64,000 nt of DNA from Pardosa pseudoannulata (lineage: Eukaryota > Arthropoda > Arachnida > Araneae > Lycosidae): NCBI GenBank assembly GCA_032207245.1, contig CM063506.1:22940175-23004174 (forward strand), written 5' to 3'. The notes under the pieces are model-generated. The model saw only the letters and a list, made by a program, of their open reading frames with translations, made no database searches and was not told the DNA's origin. Below, one piece after another: positions 1 to 10,850 of the stretch. Made by a program: the position numbers and the translations under genes. Each line of letters starts with the position of its first letter. Within the stretch, counting starts at the first letter, position 1.

Positions 1-680
1 ACATTCTAGCATAATTTTTTAAGCCTTTGGAATTGGGTTTAAGCCGAAGGTATCGATCTCCTTAATTTTCGTGTAATAAAAAGTTCGATTGTATCACTTT
101 ATACCAATCCAATTCCTATGCTAAATGAAGCAACTCAATAGCCTCATCTAATTGAAATCATTTTTGCATGCGAAGATATTTGTTGAATGATTTAATCTCT
201 CGAAATTCATATCCAATGGGAGTAGAAAGCATTCATACATGCGTAGTTTTGCGATAAAATGTTGCTTTTGTGTAAGAATACTGTTTTTATTTTTAAACTT
301 CCTGCACTGCTGGATAACTCTTTTCCGAAGAGAACTGCTCTACAAGAAAATGAAAATAAAATTGGTGAAATCTTTTAGTAAACTATTTAGTAATTAACAA
401 ATAAAACTGTGTTATTTTTCCAGACAGCTTTATAATATTTCTTTCAAGTTCTGAACATGTTACTAATCTATTTTTCAAATTATCTTTTTAACTTGCATTT
501 GGGTGTACACCTTGAATGTCCAGAGCCTAATGTACTTTATAAAATTGTACAAAATTTATATCTTGCATAAAACTGTATCACCGATGATTCTTGAATCTTT
601 AACTTTATTAACATGACGGCGATTGAATTCTTTTTGTTTTCTATCTTAAAATATAACGTTATTTGCTTCATTTTTCAAAT
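1..680. other. AT-rich sequence without a recognisable gene
   Basis: No open frame of useful length, RNA gene or recognised repeat is visible here. The sequence ends at the TA target dinucleotide of the Tc1 relic that follows. Confidence 0.5.
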
Positions 681-681
681 A

Positions 682-1228
682 CACTGGTGTGCAAAACTTA
701 AACAAAAGGTGTGTTTTTTGCGATAACTCCACGAAAAGTCATCTGAGAAGCATGAAATTCAGAAATGAAGGAGAGTATTATGTACGTAAAGGATGACGAA
801 ACCAAAAAGGAACACAATACAAACGATATGAAATCAAACAAAAACAAGCTTTATTGAACGCATAGTATCATGACTCTTGATTGTCTATCCAAGAGGAAAA
901 ACAACAATCAGATGTTTCTTAATATGGAATATGCCCTCCCCTAACTGCAATGGTTGCTTCGCACTGTCTCCGCATAATCAAAACCAGCTGGTCCAACATT
1001 TCTTGCGGTAGAAGTGCCCAATCCGCAATTAGCATCTGTTTGAGTTGTTGGGTGTTTTCCGGAGGACGTAAGCATGTTGCAATGCGTCTCCCCAAAGCCT
1101 TCCACACACATGTTCAATGATATTTAAACCAGGGGAGTACGCTGGCCAAACCATTCGACTGATATCTTCCCTTTCCAGTAGCTTCTCAAAAAACCCACTT
1201 AAGGTTGCTTAAGTTTTGCACATCAATG
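682..1228 (-). mobile_element. Tc1-type DNA transposon, internally deleted
   Basis: The element is bounded by inverted ends: the left end starts CACTGGTGTGCAAAACTTAA and the right end, read on the other strand, starts CATTGATGTGCAAAACTTAA. Each lies next to a TA dinucleotide (680-681 and 1229-1230), the duplicated target of Tc1/mariner elements. At 547 bp it is far shorter than an autonomous Tc1 (about 1.3-1.6 kb), so most of the transposase gene is missing. A second relic of the same family lies at 60.3-60.8 kb. Confidence 0.88.
919..1154 (-). pseudogene. Tc1 transposase C-terminus, frameshifted
   Basis: On the minus strand this reads as the C-terminal end of a Tc1-like transposase, the DDE enzyme that cuts and joins transposon ends in the nucleus. 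The block SPGLNIIEHV corresponds to the family motif SPDLNPIEHVW, whose glutamate is the last residue of the DD34E catalytic triad. The motif aspartate is replaced by glycine. A small insertion near the VW position shifts the frame into the tail, which ends in RGGHIPY. The first two catalytic aspartates are absent because the 5' part of the gene is deleted. It cannot make an active enzyme. Identity is firm because the paralogous relic at 60.5 kb keeps the motif intact. Confidence 0.85.
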
Positions 1229-1230
1229 TA

Positions 1231-2333
1231 CTATTAAAATTATGCTTTCTTCATTACCGGGTTCTTGTTTTCAAAACTAATAAATACTTTATCAAAAGTA
1301 TAAAGTGGAATACTTCTAATGAATTTATAGAAAACAGTATTTTAGAAGATAAAATCAGCAGTTGTTGAAAAAGAAAATATCGATGTGCGATATTTTCCCT
1401 TAGTTTATGCACGTATGTGTGTGTATTTCTTTGTAATTGTGTATGTGTAACTATTTGAATTCCTTATCCCTTATATTAAAACTACATTTTATTTATTTGG
1501 GAACAAATAAGCAAGAACTGTTGAGAAATCTGTAAGGAAAGATAAATATTTTATTCACTTAATAGGCATCAATTATGACCTCCCGCTGAGCTAATAATCA
1601 AGGGCAAAATCATGAATCGAAGACGAGAGGCAAGAATTCTGCACCAACTAATTACACTTGACACGCAATTTTCTCATCGCTTATTTAAAATCCCGAAGGC
1701 TAAATTTACTTCTTTCACTAGAACTAGTAAAGAACTTGAAAAAGGTAAAAACTTGTTGTTCCACTGTTTTCTCAATATGAATAACAGTATTTAAAGCAGT
1801 TCATGGGTGATTTCTTTTCTGAAAGAAATTTTCACACCTGAAAGGATATTGTGATTTTAAAGTTTTGTATGTGAAATTAAATCTTATTTCCTTACCTATT
1901 TTAATACTTAATGTTCCCACTTATAGGTAGTTAAAATATAGAATGTAGAATTATTCTATTTTATTGAAGCAATTTTCCTTTTCAATGAAATTTGATCTAC
2001 GATCCCCTAAACTTTCAAATATCTACTATCCTTTATAATTTTGTCACTTGGATCAATATTTTGTGATTTTTTGATCCCGGAGCACGAATTTCTCTTCAGG
2101 AAGCACATCAACTGAAATCGTGATTATTAGCTATGTCTAATATATAACTTTACTTTAGAGTAAAGTCTTTACAATATGAGTGGCAGAAAATCTCCTATTG
2201 CGAAGTCTTTTTATAAATAACCTACTGTGGTATTTAAAATTACACTAATGCAAAAGGCTGTAAAATTCAAAGTTGAATAAATTTCATATTTTACCTTACC
2301 TTAGGACTACACAATAACTTATCCATATATATA
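1231..2333. other. AT-rich sequence without a recognisable gene
   Basis: I see no coding frame, repeat array or RNA gene. A 60-residue open frame at 1612-1794 has no recognisable motif and is probably chance. Confidence 0.45.
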
Positions 2334-2490
2334 CAGTGGAATCCGCTTGATGTGATCGCGGTTAATGCTATCAATCACTTATTGTTATCGAAATCACTTG
2401 GTCCCAATTTTCTCTATATATTTTTATGTTAAAATTATCTCTTTATGTGATCGTTACATCAGTTAATGTTATCAGTTTTCGAACCTCATT
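2334..2490 (+). mobile_element. Possible pogo/Tigger-like transposon end
   Basis: The block begins CAGTGGAATCCGCTTGATGT directly after TATA. pogo/Tigger elements of animals commonly begin CAGT(A/G)GAA and have TA targets. Internal imperfect repeats of a GTGATC word with GTTAATG fit the subterminal repeats of that group. No matching right end was found, so this is at most a solo or truncated end. Confidence 0.4.
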
Positions 2491-2498
2491 TTAACTGG

Positions 2499-2666
2499 CA
2501 AATCTTACGAGGAACCCCCAGTGTTTAGTTCCCAAGCACGCTTGGTCCTCAGTTATCTATCCACTGAAAAGATGAAAGGCTGAGTCAACCTTGCCTAACC
2601 CGGGGATCGAACCTCGGAACTGTGTCGTGGGAGTGCGAAGCGCTACCTCAACGCCACTGGGTTTCA
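2499..2666 (-). mobile_element. tRNA-derived SINE, family B
   Basis: Read on the minus strand, a tRNA-like head contains an A-box-like TGGCGTTGAGGTAGCGC and a B box GGTTCGATCCC, the internal promoter of RNA polymerase III. It is followed by a body containing CTTGGGAACTAAACACTGG. I recall closely similar SINE bodies from other arthropods, but no search was run. It is the only copy of this family in the window. Confidence 0.65.
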
Positions 2667-2702
2667 ATCTAACTATTATGCTTTCACTTATATTGGTCTT
2701 GT

Positions 2703-2878
2703 TTGGTTTGGAGTGCTTGATATTCTTTTTTTTTCTACATTACACGTAATGAGACCAGGATTTACTTCTTAAAGCAGATTTCAATCAGCTCTGCGAAATC
2801 CGTGCCTAAATCAATATCCAAATGCACGATCTGCAGAGTCAAAAAGTAATAATGCACTACCGCTTTGGCCATCGTCCA
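2703..2878 (-). mobile_element. SINE-A copy, old and degenerate
   Basis: On the minus strand it follows the SINE-A order: a head with TGGCC near 2870, then ATTAG/TGAGACC-type tail words, then the TCCAAACC end at about 2703. Many substitutions and an expanded T tract mark an old copy. Confidence 0.6.
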
Positions 2879-2879
2879 G

Positions 2880-3927
2880 TACAATTGGATGTTGTTATCC
2901 AGTAATCCTGATTTGTAGGACATGGCTTGAGATTCGATTCTGAACTATACTATAAGGACAAAGATAACTTATCACTTCTTATTTTAGATGTTTGGTTGGA
3001 TATCTGGAAAAATACATAAAGAGTAGTCTAAAATATTAGGCGTGTAAAAAGCATGATTGATATATTTCTCGGAAATTCATAAAAAAGAAATTGAGTAAAA
3101 CAAAAAATGTTTTGGATAACCCTGTATAAACGAATGTCAAAGAACAGTTGAATGTTTACACATGATTAGAGGTTTTTTTTGTAATAATATGTGTTCATTT
3201 TTAAGAGCCGAGCTAGTAAACTCATTGAAAAATTTAGGATGACACACAAAACAATTCCAAATTATACTAAGTATTTTATTATAATTTGCAAAGTTCTCAA
3301 TATAAAAGAATGCTATTTTCATGAAGTATGAAAATGACACTCAGAATACGCTGTAAACATAATTAAAAAATAATAAATATTAGATGAAAGATGAGTCAGT
3401 TTACTAAAATAATTTTCAATAGGAATATGTGAATTCAAACAAAAGAGGAAGTTTGTAATGTTTTAGATAAATGTATAAAAAAAACACAGTCTCGAAACAC
3501 AGCTTCAAAATTCTGAAAATAATAATCGGTGAGATCCATAGTTTCTTCAAAGATGCAAAACGACGATTGGCTTTATTCAAATATTATATAACATTTTACA
3601 AAATATATTTACAAAATATTATGGACATCAATGTTTCTTCTGCAAATGAAAGTTTAAGAATAATCATGTATTTTTTGGACTTTCAACAAATCTTCTAAAC
3701 TGGACAGTGATCGGTTATCATTTGCTATATAGTATACATCCCATTAGCCCGGTGTTATCCTAAACCAGGGCTTCGGAAGATTACGGCTCAAGAACCGTAC
3801 GCGACTCTTTGCAAAGGCATTTACGACTTATCAGATTCCTCTTCAATGTATTTCATCAGTAGCATGTATGCAAATTAATAACTCTCTGATGCCTAAGTTA
3901 TTAGCTTTCAATGACAGTTTGGCTCTA
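2880..3927. other. AT-rich sequence without a recognisable gene
   Basis: Open frames at 3137-3340 (minus) and 3471-3698 (plus) are rich in Phe, Ile and Lys, as expected of chance frames in AT-rich DNA, and show no domain motif. Confidence 0.45.
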
Positions 3928-3936
3928 TTTTCCCGA

Positions 3937-4118
3937 CGCCGACCGATGGCCGATTGGTTAGGGTGCTGGCCTTCAGAACCGGAGTTCGTGGGTTCGGATC
4001 CCACTGTGATATGGAAGTTCGTAGCCGTTTGAAATCGGCTTTAAGCTGTAGGTCCCGGACTCATTAGCCCTCATGTTTCAAAAAGTAGACGGTAGCACTC
4101 CAAATAAAACCAATCTTC
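3937..4118 (+). mobile_element. SINE-A copy, near full length
   Basis: The tRNA-like head has A box TGGCCGATTGGTTAGGG and B box GGGTTCGGATCCCAC, resembling tRNA-Ser/Leu. The body continues through CGGCTTTAAGC and CATTAGCCCT to an AACC-type tail. The flanks share TTTCCCGA (3929-3936 and 4119-4126), a probable short TSD. Confidence 0.85.
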
Positions 4119-4275
4119 TTTCCCGAATATTTGCCGATTCTTCTACTGAATACGTATCACTCAATATACCCACAACATTAAGCATATTTAAACATTATGC
4201 AACAATCCTATTCCCACAAAAATGGTTGCAACGAAAAAAGAAAATGTTTGCGTCCTTATTTGCAAACAACTTATC

Positions 4276-4321
4276 TTCAAGTTCATTCTAAAATAATAGG
4301 ATACTTTAGAATGAACTTGAA
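4276..4321. repeat. Perfect 17-bp inverted repeat (hairpin)
   Basis: Arms at 4276-4292 (TTCAAGTTCATTCTAAA) and 4305-4321 are exact reverse complements around a 12-base spacer. It does not lie at the end of any element I recognise. Confidence 0.85.
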
Positions 4322-4849
4322 TCTTTAATACTGTTTTAAAGATAAATTACGTAAGGATTTCCTTTGGAATCACCGTGAATTTTTTTAAAGTATGGAAATG
4401 GAAGTGTTTTGTTCTAAACGTAGAAAAGACAATGGCGATTATAGTTTGTAATCTTGCAAATCTTAACTGTTATTTTTAAAACTGACCTCACGCAAGTCAC
4501 AGTCCTTTGCCTGACTTGGATCATTTTCCACGTCTTAACGAGATCTGATACGGCACGCGAGTGTCGGGCATGTAAAAGAAAGAACCTTGTTCGTTAAGGT
4601 GTCTAGAACATTGTCGATAGAGGAAAATAAGGTCTTATCTCGAATAATTTTTTTACGACTCGCGGCAACAAATACAGAATAATTACGTAACAAATTAAAA
4701 ATATATGTTTGTGCACGTAAATAAGACTTTGATTGTAGTTGAGGGTGCTTCCCATTTAATCCCAAAGCTGCACTCGGTAAACATATTACACCCTTTTGGA
4801 ACACAGATCCTTTGACTTCAGTCAAAGGAAATGGGAAGAAATTCGACGA
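4322..4849. other. Unassigned sequence with one 96-codon open frame
   Basis: The minus strand is open from 4825 to 4535 (96 codons) in a slightly less AT-rich stretch. The predicted peptide starts MTEVKGSVFQ and ends RIRSR; I see no domain, signal peptide or membrane segment. It may be an old transposon fragment or chance. Confidence 0.3.
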
Positions 4850-5278
4850 TTAAATTTAAAATTATCACATATGTACCTAATCTATTATTTAAGCCAAATA
4901 TAAAAGAAAATTATTTACGCAATATCTAAGTTCAGTGATGAAACGTATGAAAATAATGCAGACGATATTTAAATAATTTAAAATAAGAAATAAATTAATG
5001 AGATGGTTAAAAGAATGATGCCACAATGATAGCAAAAAAAATGTTATTTTTACCTATTTATTTTGTGACAAATTCATACATTTAATCGCTTGCTCTTAAC
5101 AGGGGAAAATAGGGCTTGAAATAATGGCATTAAATGTTCGAAAAGGGTGTAAGGGATGAATTTCGAACGTTGATAACATCAAGGATCCAATACGGATGCC
5201 TCTATCCATTCCAGGTCCAATAGTTTCATAAATTCGAAGACAGACGGACAGATAATTTAGGCTATTATTATATAGGTG
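4850..5278 (-). mobile_element. Helitron-like repeat (family X), 3'-truncated copy
   Basis: This matches, with indels, the longer copy at 57.4-58.3 kb. Its outer 5' end, read on the minus strand, is CTATATAATAATAGCC, shared with that copy. The hairpin-bearing 3' end seen in the other copies is missing, so it is truncated near 4850. Confidence 0.7.
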
Positions 5279-5515
5279 TTTCCCATTCTTATTTGTATTT
5301 CATACTAGCCGTTTAGGGCTCAAACCTTGATCTGGGTATAGGTAAGACCGGGAATCTACAAATGGTAAATTGTTAAACTCGAATCAAAATTTTACCACCA
5401 TTAGGAACAAGATTATATCGCGCTTGATAATAATAATAATAATCCGCATGATTTCCTACACTTTTTTTAAAAAAATCCTGTAGTCATTAAGAAACAGCTT
5501 TTTCATTCAGAATAA

Positions 5516-5992
5516 TCTTTATATATAAAATTCTTCTGTCCGTGTGTGTGTAATAGAACTCCTTCTAAACGGTTAGATTGATTTTCATGAAATTTTTTGT
5601 GTGGAATTAAGTTGATTCGAGAATGGTTTAGTTTCACAATTTGATATGATAACAAATATGTTTTTATAAAAAATCCAGAATTGCGAGCTTATTGAGATTA
5701 CTATAATGCCGCTTGAAACCCTTCACTGCCAGCGTATGTGTGGCGCTGTGGTCAACTCAACGGGCTTTAGTACAAGAAGTCCCAGTATCAAATCCCCGTA
5801 CAGGCGATGTGGGAATTTCAGTTTAATCTAATTACGTTTGTGATGACTGTACGCGTGGTAGGGCCAAGTACTTAAATAAAAAATTTTCCTTACTTTTCCA
5901 TCATAACCGTCAAATTTATAATTTATTTAAAAGCATTTTACAATTTTCGGATTTAAGCTTTAAATCAGGACAACATTTGTCGGGTCTTCTAG
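5516..5992 (+). mobile_element. Non-autonomous Helitron
   Basis: The 477-bp element starts with TC (TCTTTATATATAAAATTC) and ends with CTAG. It lies exactly between an A (5515) and a T (5993), the hallmark Helitron insertion site. Just before the end is a short hairpin word, GACAA-CAT-TTGTC, followed by GGGTCTTCTAG, which resembles arthropod Helitron 3' ends. The 5' section reading CTTCTGTCCGTGTGTGTG is also typical as I remember it. It has no Rep/helicase coding region, so it must depend on an autonomous relative. Confidence 0.85.
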
Positions 5993-5993
5993 T

Positions 5994-6333
5994 AATGTTA
6001 TAAAAATTAAAAAGCATTATAAAAATAAAATATTATGTTTGTAATTATTTCTCAATGAATTTTATATAAGAAATAACTCCATTTGGTGTTACAACATCAC
6101 CGTTAGCAGTAGAAGTTGTCGCAGAGTAAAAGCATAATTTACATAAGTCCTAATAATTTAAATTATCCTTAATTTAATCTCTTTTAAAACATGTATTATG
6201 AATTTTTTAATAACTAAGTATTTTAAAGTTGATGTTGCCAAAATCTTTTGAAAATTATTAAATGTTTTGGTAACAACTCACCCAATTCTTCAGTACTTAA
6301 TTAATGTTTTAAAAAACAGTTTTGCGAGGTGTT
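5994..6333. other. AT-rich sequence without a recognisable gene
   Basis: Nothing beyond AT-rich sequence is visible up to the TTAA target of the next element. Confidence 0.5.
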
Positions 6334-6337
6334 TTAA

Positions 6338-7032
6338 CCGTTTGAGTCGCTTGTTATGTGCCAAAAATGCGGACTCTTGTTTTGTACCGAAAATGCGGAG
6401 ACGCTGCTGTTAGTTAGTATAATTTTCGCATCTATTGAGAGCAGTTGAATTCATATCAATCGCAGTTTGTATTCATTTTACTCAATTGTGATTTTTAATA
6501 ATATAAGAATTAAAATAAAATACAGGGGTAAGTAGTAATGCCATAGAGACGTGGATTGTGGTAGACAAAATGAGCGTGTTTTATTTATTTTTTTATTTGT
6601 AGTAAAAAAAACTTTTTGTTGTTGTACAGAAATTAGAAACTGTTTTCACTTTCTCAACAAGTGTTATGCTGATCATTATTGATGCTATAGAGGAGGAATG
6701 GTTAGCAAGCAAAAAATGTAATAGGAAGACTACCAATAAGTACAAAGTTTTCTTTAGAAAAATTGCGACAATGTGATGTATGCAGTAAAAAAAATGGTAA
6801 TGGAATTAGACGATCCAATTTAATTTGTGCTATATGTAAAAAAAGGAATTCATGGAATTTGTGCAGCAAAACATTCTTGTAATAAGTGAAAATAAAGAAC
6901 ATTTTTGTTGGTAAAAATTACTTGTTACATAATAATTAGTGTTAATTATAACTATCTCTATAGTTCTTCCCAAAATATTACTACGCATTTCATTCCGCAT
7001 ATATATAAGAAAACTCTTCAGCACTCAAACGG
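6338..7032 (+). mobile_element. piggyBac-type element 1 (TTAA-flanked)
   Basis: The element lies between TTAA sites (6334-6337 and 7033-7036) and has inverted ends CCGTTTGAGTCGC and, from the other strand, CCGTTTGAGTGC. TTAA duplication is diagnostic of piggyBac and a few other superfamilies. An AAAATGCGGA word occurs twice just inside the left end. The 695-bp length and the surviving transposase tail show a deletion derivative of a coding element. Confidence 0.85.
6724..6889 (+). pseudogene. piggyBac transposase C-terminal cysteine-rich domain
   Basis: The plus strand reads a peptide beginning GRLPISTKFSLEKLRQ and then the cysteine pattern CDVC, CAIC, GIC, HS and a final C before a stop at 6887. 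piggyBac transposases end in such a cross-brace zinc domain, which binds transposon-end DNA. One frame change is needed in the A-run at about 6838-6844, and the frame closes just upstream of 6724. The DDD catalytic core is gone. The element therefore keeps only the tail of the gene, consistent with an internally deleted copy mobilised in trans. Confidence 0.78.
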
Positions 7033-7199
7033 TTAATAGCCAATAAATTAGGAACGAAAGGTAATGTCTAAACATAGTTAAAATGCATGCATCAGAGGTT
7101 ATTAGAAAATATATCAGATATCAGAGACTAGTAACGACAACATAATGTACTACTATTATTCAATTTAACGGCAGGGACTTCCAATTATTGATTAACAAA

Positions 7200-7830
7200 C
7201 CTCCCCCTTTCGATCTCTAATAATTCCGTCGAAGATCGGCAACTTAGGAAGTAAGAAAAAAACAGGAAGCTGTCACGTTTAACCACATCAAAACGGACAA
7301 CAACATTGTCACTTTTTCCTTTTTCCTTGGTTTATCTGCTGTATATCGGACTTTTGAGATCTTCTGCTCGGAAGCTCGGGGGGAGAAATGAACTCGAGTA
7401 AAAGATTCGCGATTTAACCCCGTTTGTTCCATCCAGGTATGCCAAAGCCCAGTCGCGGGGCAAGAAAAGTGGGTTAAAACAGGGAGTCTATCCATCGGCG
7501 CTTCCTGCTAAGCGGAAGATTATCGATGCAGATGAGTATTTGCAGCGACTCGTTAAACACTGCGATAGTTTCTTGCAGGCACGCAAATAACTCGAGCAAT
7601 TAGTTGTGTCTTTGGCAGTTCGATAAATTGGAAAAGACGCCGTGTTACATATATTCCGCTGCAGAATTCAGTGAAGCGTTTCAACGAGCAACTAGTGCAG
7701 AGGATTCGGGATAGTTTACAATATTTCGATAGTTAAAATATAAAATAAAGAACACCGTGTTTCGTTTTAGTGGCAAATTGATTAGTGGGCTCCTGCTAGT
7801 ACAATGAAAGGTAGCATAATACAACATGTG
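7200..7830. other. GC-richer island of unknown origin
   Basis: This block is visibly richer in G+C than its surroundings and contains several CpG-bearing words. Near 7745 it has AATAAAGAACACCG followed by TTTTAGTGGC, a layout like the end of a retroviral-type LTR followed by a primer-binding site. I found no second LTR copy and no gag or pol sequence in the window. The minus-strand open frame at 7244-7495 has no recognised motif. It could be a solo LTR, a retroelement 5' end or a host promoter region. Confidence 0.35.
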
Positions 7831-8249
7831 ATTCAGTGGTTCAAAGAACAGTCATCTAACCGTGGGAAGTATGTAAGAGATGTTGCGATCTTGAGTATCC
7901 CTTTTTATGTGACGGTCTTGAAGACTCTTATTTAAAACATTAAATAAAAATGACATGAACTGCATGCGTTTTGCTGGAGCTCAAGACGAAACAATAGGAA
8001 TTCCAACATTTCCGACATTCATGGCTGTTATTTGGCTAAAAAAAATACCTGCGTGTTGGTGCCTAATTTTCTATATAGCTCGGAATATCTATGGTATTGT
8101 GCCGTATTCATATAACCTTTTTGAAGGAAGTGGAAGCAATTTCAAATTACAGCTGAAAACTAAGATGCATCGAGAGAATTGGGAGTAGCTTGCTTTGGAA
8201 GCACTACTATCGATATTTTGATACACGACGCCTAGTTACACCAAGATCT
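7831..8249. other. Unassigned sequence
   Basis: A 77-codon plus-strand frame at 7955-8188 shows no domain motif. No RNA gene or repeat was recognised. Confidence 0.4.
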
Positions 8250-8350
8250 GCTGCTTTAAGCTGATTACAAACGGCCACGAACATACCTGTCAGCAACATA
8301 TTTGTGCTCTTGAACTCTAGGTCCATAAAGCAGTTCTCTACTTATTCAAG
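8250..8350 (-). mobile_element. SINE-A fragment, very degenerate
   Basis: The order CTGCTTTAAGC, CGGCCACGAACAT and a degraded TTGAACTC-like B-box region matches the middle of SINE-A on the minus strand. Divergence is high. Confidence 0.45.
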
Positions 8351-8806
8351 TCTAATTCGGTGTTCTGGGAGTTGTAGATACGATGGTTGGCTGATTAGTA
8401 GCGCTATAATTTCTTGTTTGCTACAGAAAGGCTAGAGAGACATGGACCTACATCTTAAATCGATCCCTAAAGACTACAAACATCCTTGTGGGACTTAACT
8501 CAGAGACTGTGAGTTCACAATAGGGAAAGACACCTTTCTTCCTGTATGACCCACTATAGCTAGCAGTCAAAATGAACTAAGCGTATAAAACTCAGTCGTA
8601 TTTCATAGCAGTAGATAAGCAAATCACGATCACATTTGCCAAAGGGGTACGATGTGATCTAATGGTTAGTGTGTGACTAAAATTCTCAGTTGCTATGTTT
8701 GGTCACTAGAAGTCCTGAAACAACTCCTTGTTCACCCAGACCTCGTGCAGTAGAAACCTATGGGTCAACATTGTATTCTCATATGGAGATCGGTAGGTGG
8801 GAAACA

Positions 8807-8906
8807 GTAGCCGTTCGTTTAAGCTGTAGATACCGGTCTCATTAACCCTCGTGTTGCAAAAAGTAGACCGTAATACTACAAACCAAACCAAACCAAACCT
8901 TCGGGT
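8807..8906 (+). mobile_element. SINE-A 3' fragment
   Basis: Sequence from GTAGCCGTTCG through TTTAAGCTGTAG and GTTGCAAAAAGTAGACCG to an (AAACC)n tail matches the SINE-A body and tail. The tRNA-like head is missing or unrecognisable. Confidence 0.75.
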
Positions 8907-9592
8907 TCGTAACCCATTGTTAGAATGTTTATTTATAGCCATTCGAAATGGAATTTACATATCAAATTCTAGTGTAATTAACATTCCCAACTCTTAGCTT
9001 CCACTGATCCATTTATTGGACATACTGTCATATGGACGTCAAGTGGATGCTCCACGGAGCCTCAGTTCTGTGTGTTATTAGAGCAAAAAAGAAGAAAAGC
9101 ACCCATTAATAACTAACTCCTGAACCGTTACTAACACTTGAAAAGTAGTTTGTATAATTTTTATGTTGTCTTTGAACGAATTTTGTAGACGACAACACTG
9201 TAAACAATTCCCCAAAATTATCGAGTATCTGCTATTAGAGATAATTTTGTGATTTAAATTGATATTCTATGATTTTTCGAGCTTCGGACATGAAATTATT
9301 TTTTCAGCAGGTTTATGAACTAAATCCATAATGATTGGCTATATATGTTATAAAACTTACCTTTAGTATACTGTATGTATAATAGCAAATAAATCTCTTG
9401 CAGCAAATTATTCTCCCTTTAATAAATGACATTTTATGGCGTTTAAAATGAAAATTCATCTATAATCGAAACAGACCATAATTCATATTTTTTGCTATAT
9501 TCAGAATTACATAATGACATAACTTATATTTATTACATTCCCTATGACTGCAGAATATATAAAGATATGCATCAATATATATTCTGCAGAAA
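8907..9592. other. AT-rich sequence with a 14-bp hairpin
   Basis: No gene is seen. Arms at 9548-9561 (CTGCAGAATATATA) and 9576-9589 are perfect reverse complements around a 14-base loop. The right arm ends four bases before the LINE target duplication begins. Confidence 0.55.
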
Positions 9593-9858
9593 TGAGTTGG
9601 TCAGAGGTTGGTTGGTTGGTTGGAATTTAATGGCGCTAATTCCTGAAAGGACAAACTACGCCAAACAAGACGAAATTAAAAAACAAAGTAACAGATAAGA
9701 AAGAAAAATAAACACAGGAGAAAGGAATTTTGAGGATGAAATAGACGATACAATAAATTAAACGTTAAAGGCACATAAAAATCAAACAAACGGAGATAGT
9801 AAAAAATAGCAAATATATACAAGATAGATTATTACATTATAAGAAAATTAAAAAACAA

Positions 9859-9950
9859 AATTGAAAATTGAGAAATTGAAAATCAAAAAATTGTTAAATT
9901 GAGAATCAAAAAATTGTTAAATTGAAAATCAAAAAATTGTTAAATTGAAA
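9859..9950. repeat. Minisatellite in the LINE 3' UTR
   Basis: Three to four tandem copies of a unit of about 23-26 bp built on AAAAAATTGTTAAATTGA. It sits between the LINE stop codon and the tail, so it belongs to the LINE 3' UTR. Confidence 0.8.
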
Positions 9951-9980
9951 TAAAGATTAACATACAAAAAATCACAGAAT

Positions 9981-10214
9981 TCAGATTTCATAATAAAAAC
10001 CTGTACAGCGAAGAAAGGGAAACAAGCCTGGATGTGGCGTTTCACCGATGATTGTGTCAAGATTCGGCGATAAATTTTTAAAGAATTTTATATACAATGA
10101 TTTCAGACAACAACACGATGGCAAAATGTGTGCGACTGTGTAAGGTGTTTTACAATAAGCACAATCTTCACCCAGCAAGAGATGGACATGGGTGAGTCTG
10201 CAATGACCCACTCG
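9981..10214 (-). pseudogene. LINE ORF2 C-terminus (zinc-knuckle end)
   Basis: The minus strand reads VGHCRLTHVHLLLGEDCAYC at the 5' edge of the insert, then a second Cys cluster and an FPFLRCTGFYYEI end before the stop. The pattern GH-RLTH, CxYC and TVAHIL-x-C matches the C-terminus of Jockey/I-type LINE ORF2 proteins, after the RNase H region. Reverse transcriptase and endonuclease lie upstream in a complete element and are absent. The frame is uninterrupted over about 77 codons, which together with the perfect TSD suggests a fairly young insertion. The clade is inferred from the tail only. Confidence 0.75.
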
Positions 10215-10229
10215 TGAGTTGGTCAGAGG

Positions 10230-10850
10230 AAATACAGAGAAAATAACACTATTTATAATACAAAAATTAATATGAATATCTTTACTTTAAATGAAAAGAT
10301 GAGAAACTGTTAAAAATCAGAGAAAATTAGTCAAAATCTATTGTTTCCTGTTGTTAAAGTTGAAAACTTTCATGCTCAGTCAAGCATGTTATTAAACCAA
10401 ATTATAAGGCTAACGAAAGAATTTGGTCAATTGCTCTAATAGACATGTTGATTTCATTCCTCTCTAACTCTTAACAACTTAATCTTTTCAATTTATATAA
10501 TTCTTCTTCTATAAAAAATAATTATTATTCTGCACGTCACTGAATAAATTTGAAGCATATCATTCAGCACTTTTTTAAGTCATACTTTATTTTCATTTAA
10601 AAGATGATGTATAAAAGTCCTATATATGATTCTTGTACTCAGCACTTTTTTATATTACAAACAAATTCAATTCTCAAAATAACTTTCCTGAAGCAAAACT
10701 GAAAGTTCGTTAAACAATCCATTCGATTAATATTTTCTTAAGGATTTTTAATTGTTAATATTTAATTATTAACAATTTTTAGTTTTTAAATAATTTTTGT
10801 AATGTTTTATTAAATTTTAGATTATCTAGAAAATTTTTAAATTATTCCAA
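10230..10850. other. AT-rich sequence without a recognisable gene
   Basis: No motif or repeat array is recognised before the tandem array that follows. Confidence 0.45.

Larger units (their letters stand above)
9608..10214 (-). mobile_element. 5'-truncated LINE (non-LTR retrotransposon)
   Basis: A perfect 15-bp direct repeat, TGAGTTGGTCAGAGG, flanks the block at 9593-9607 and 10215-10229, the signature of target-primed reverse transcription. On the minus strand the insert starts inside the end of an ORF2-like reading frame, continues through a 3' UTR holding a short minisatellite, and ends in a CCAACCAACC tail. At 607 bp it is strongly 5' truncated. Confidence 0.9.
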
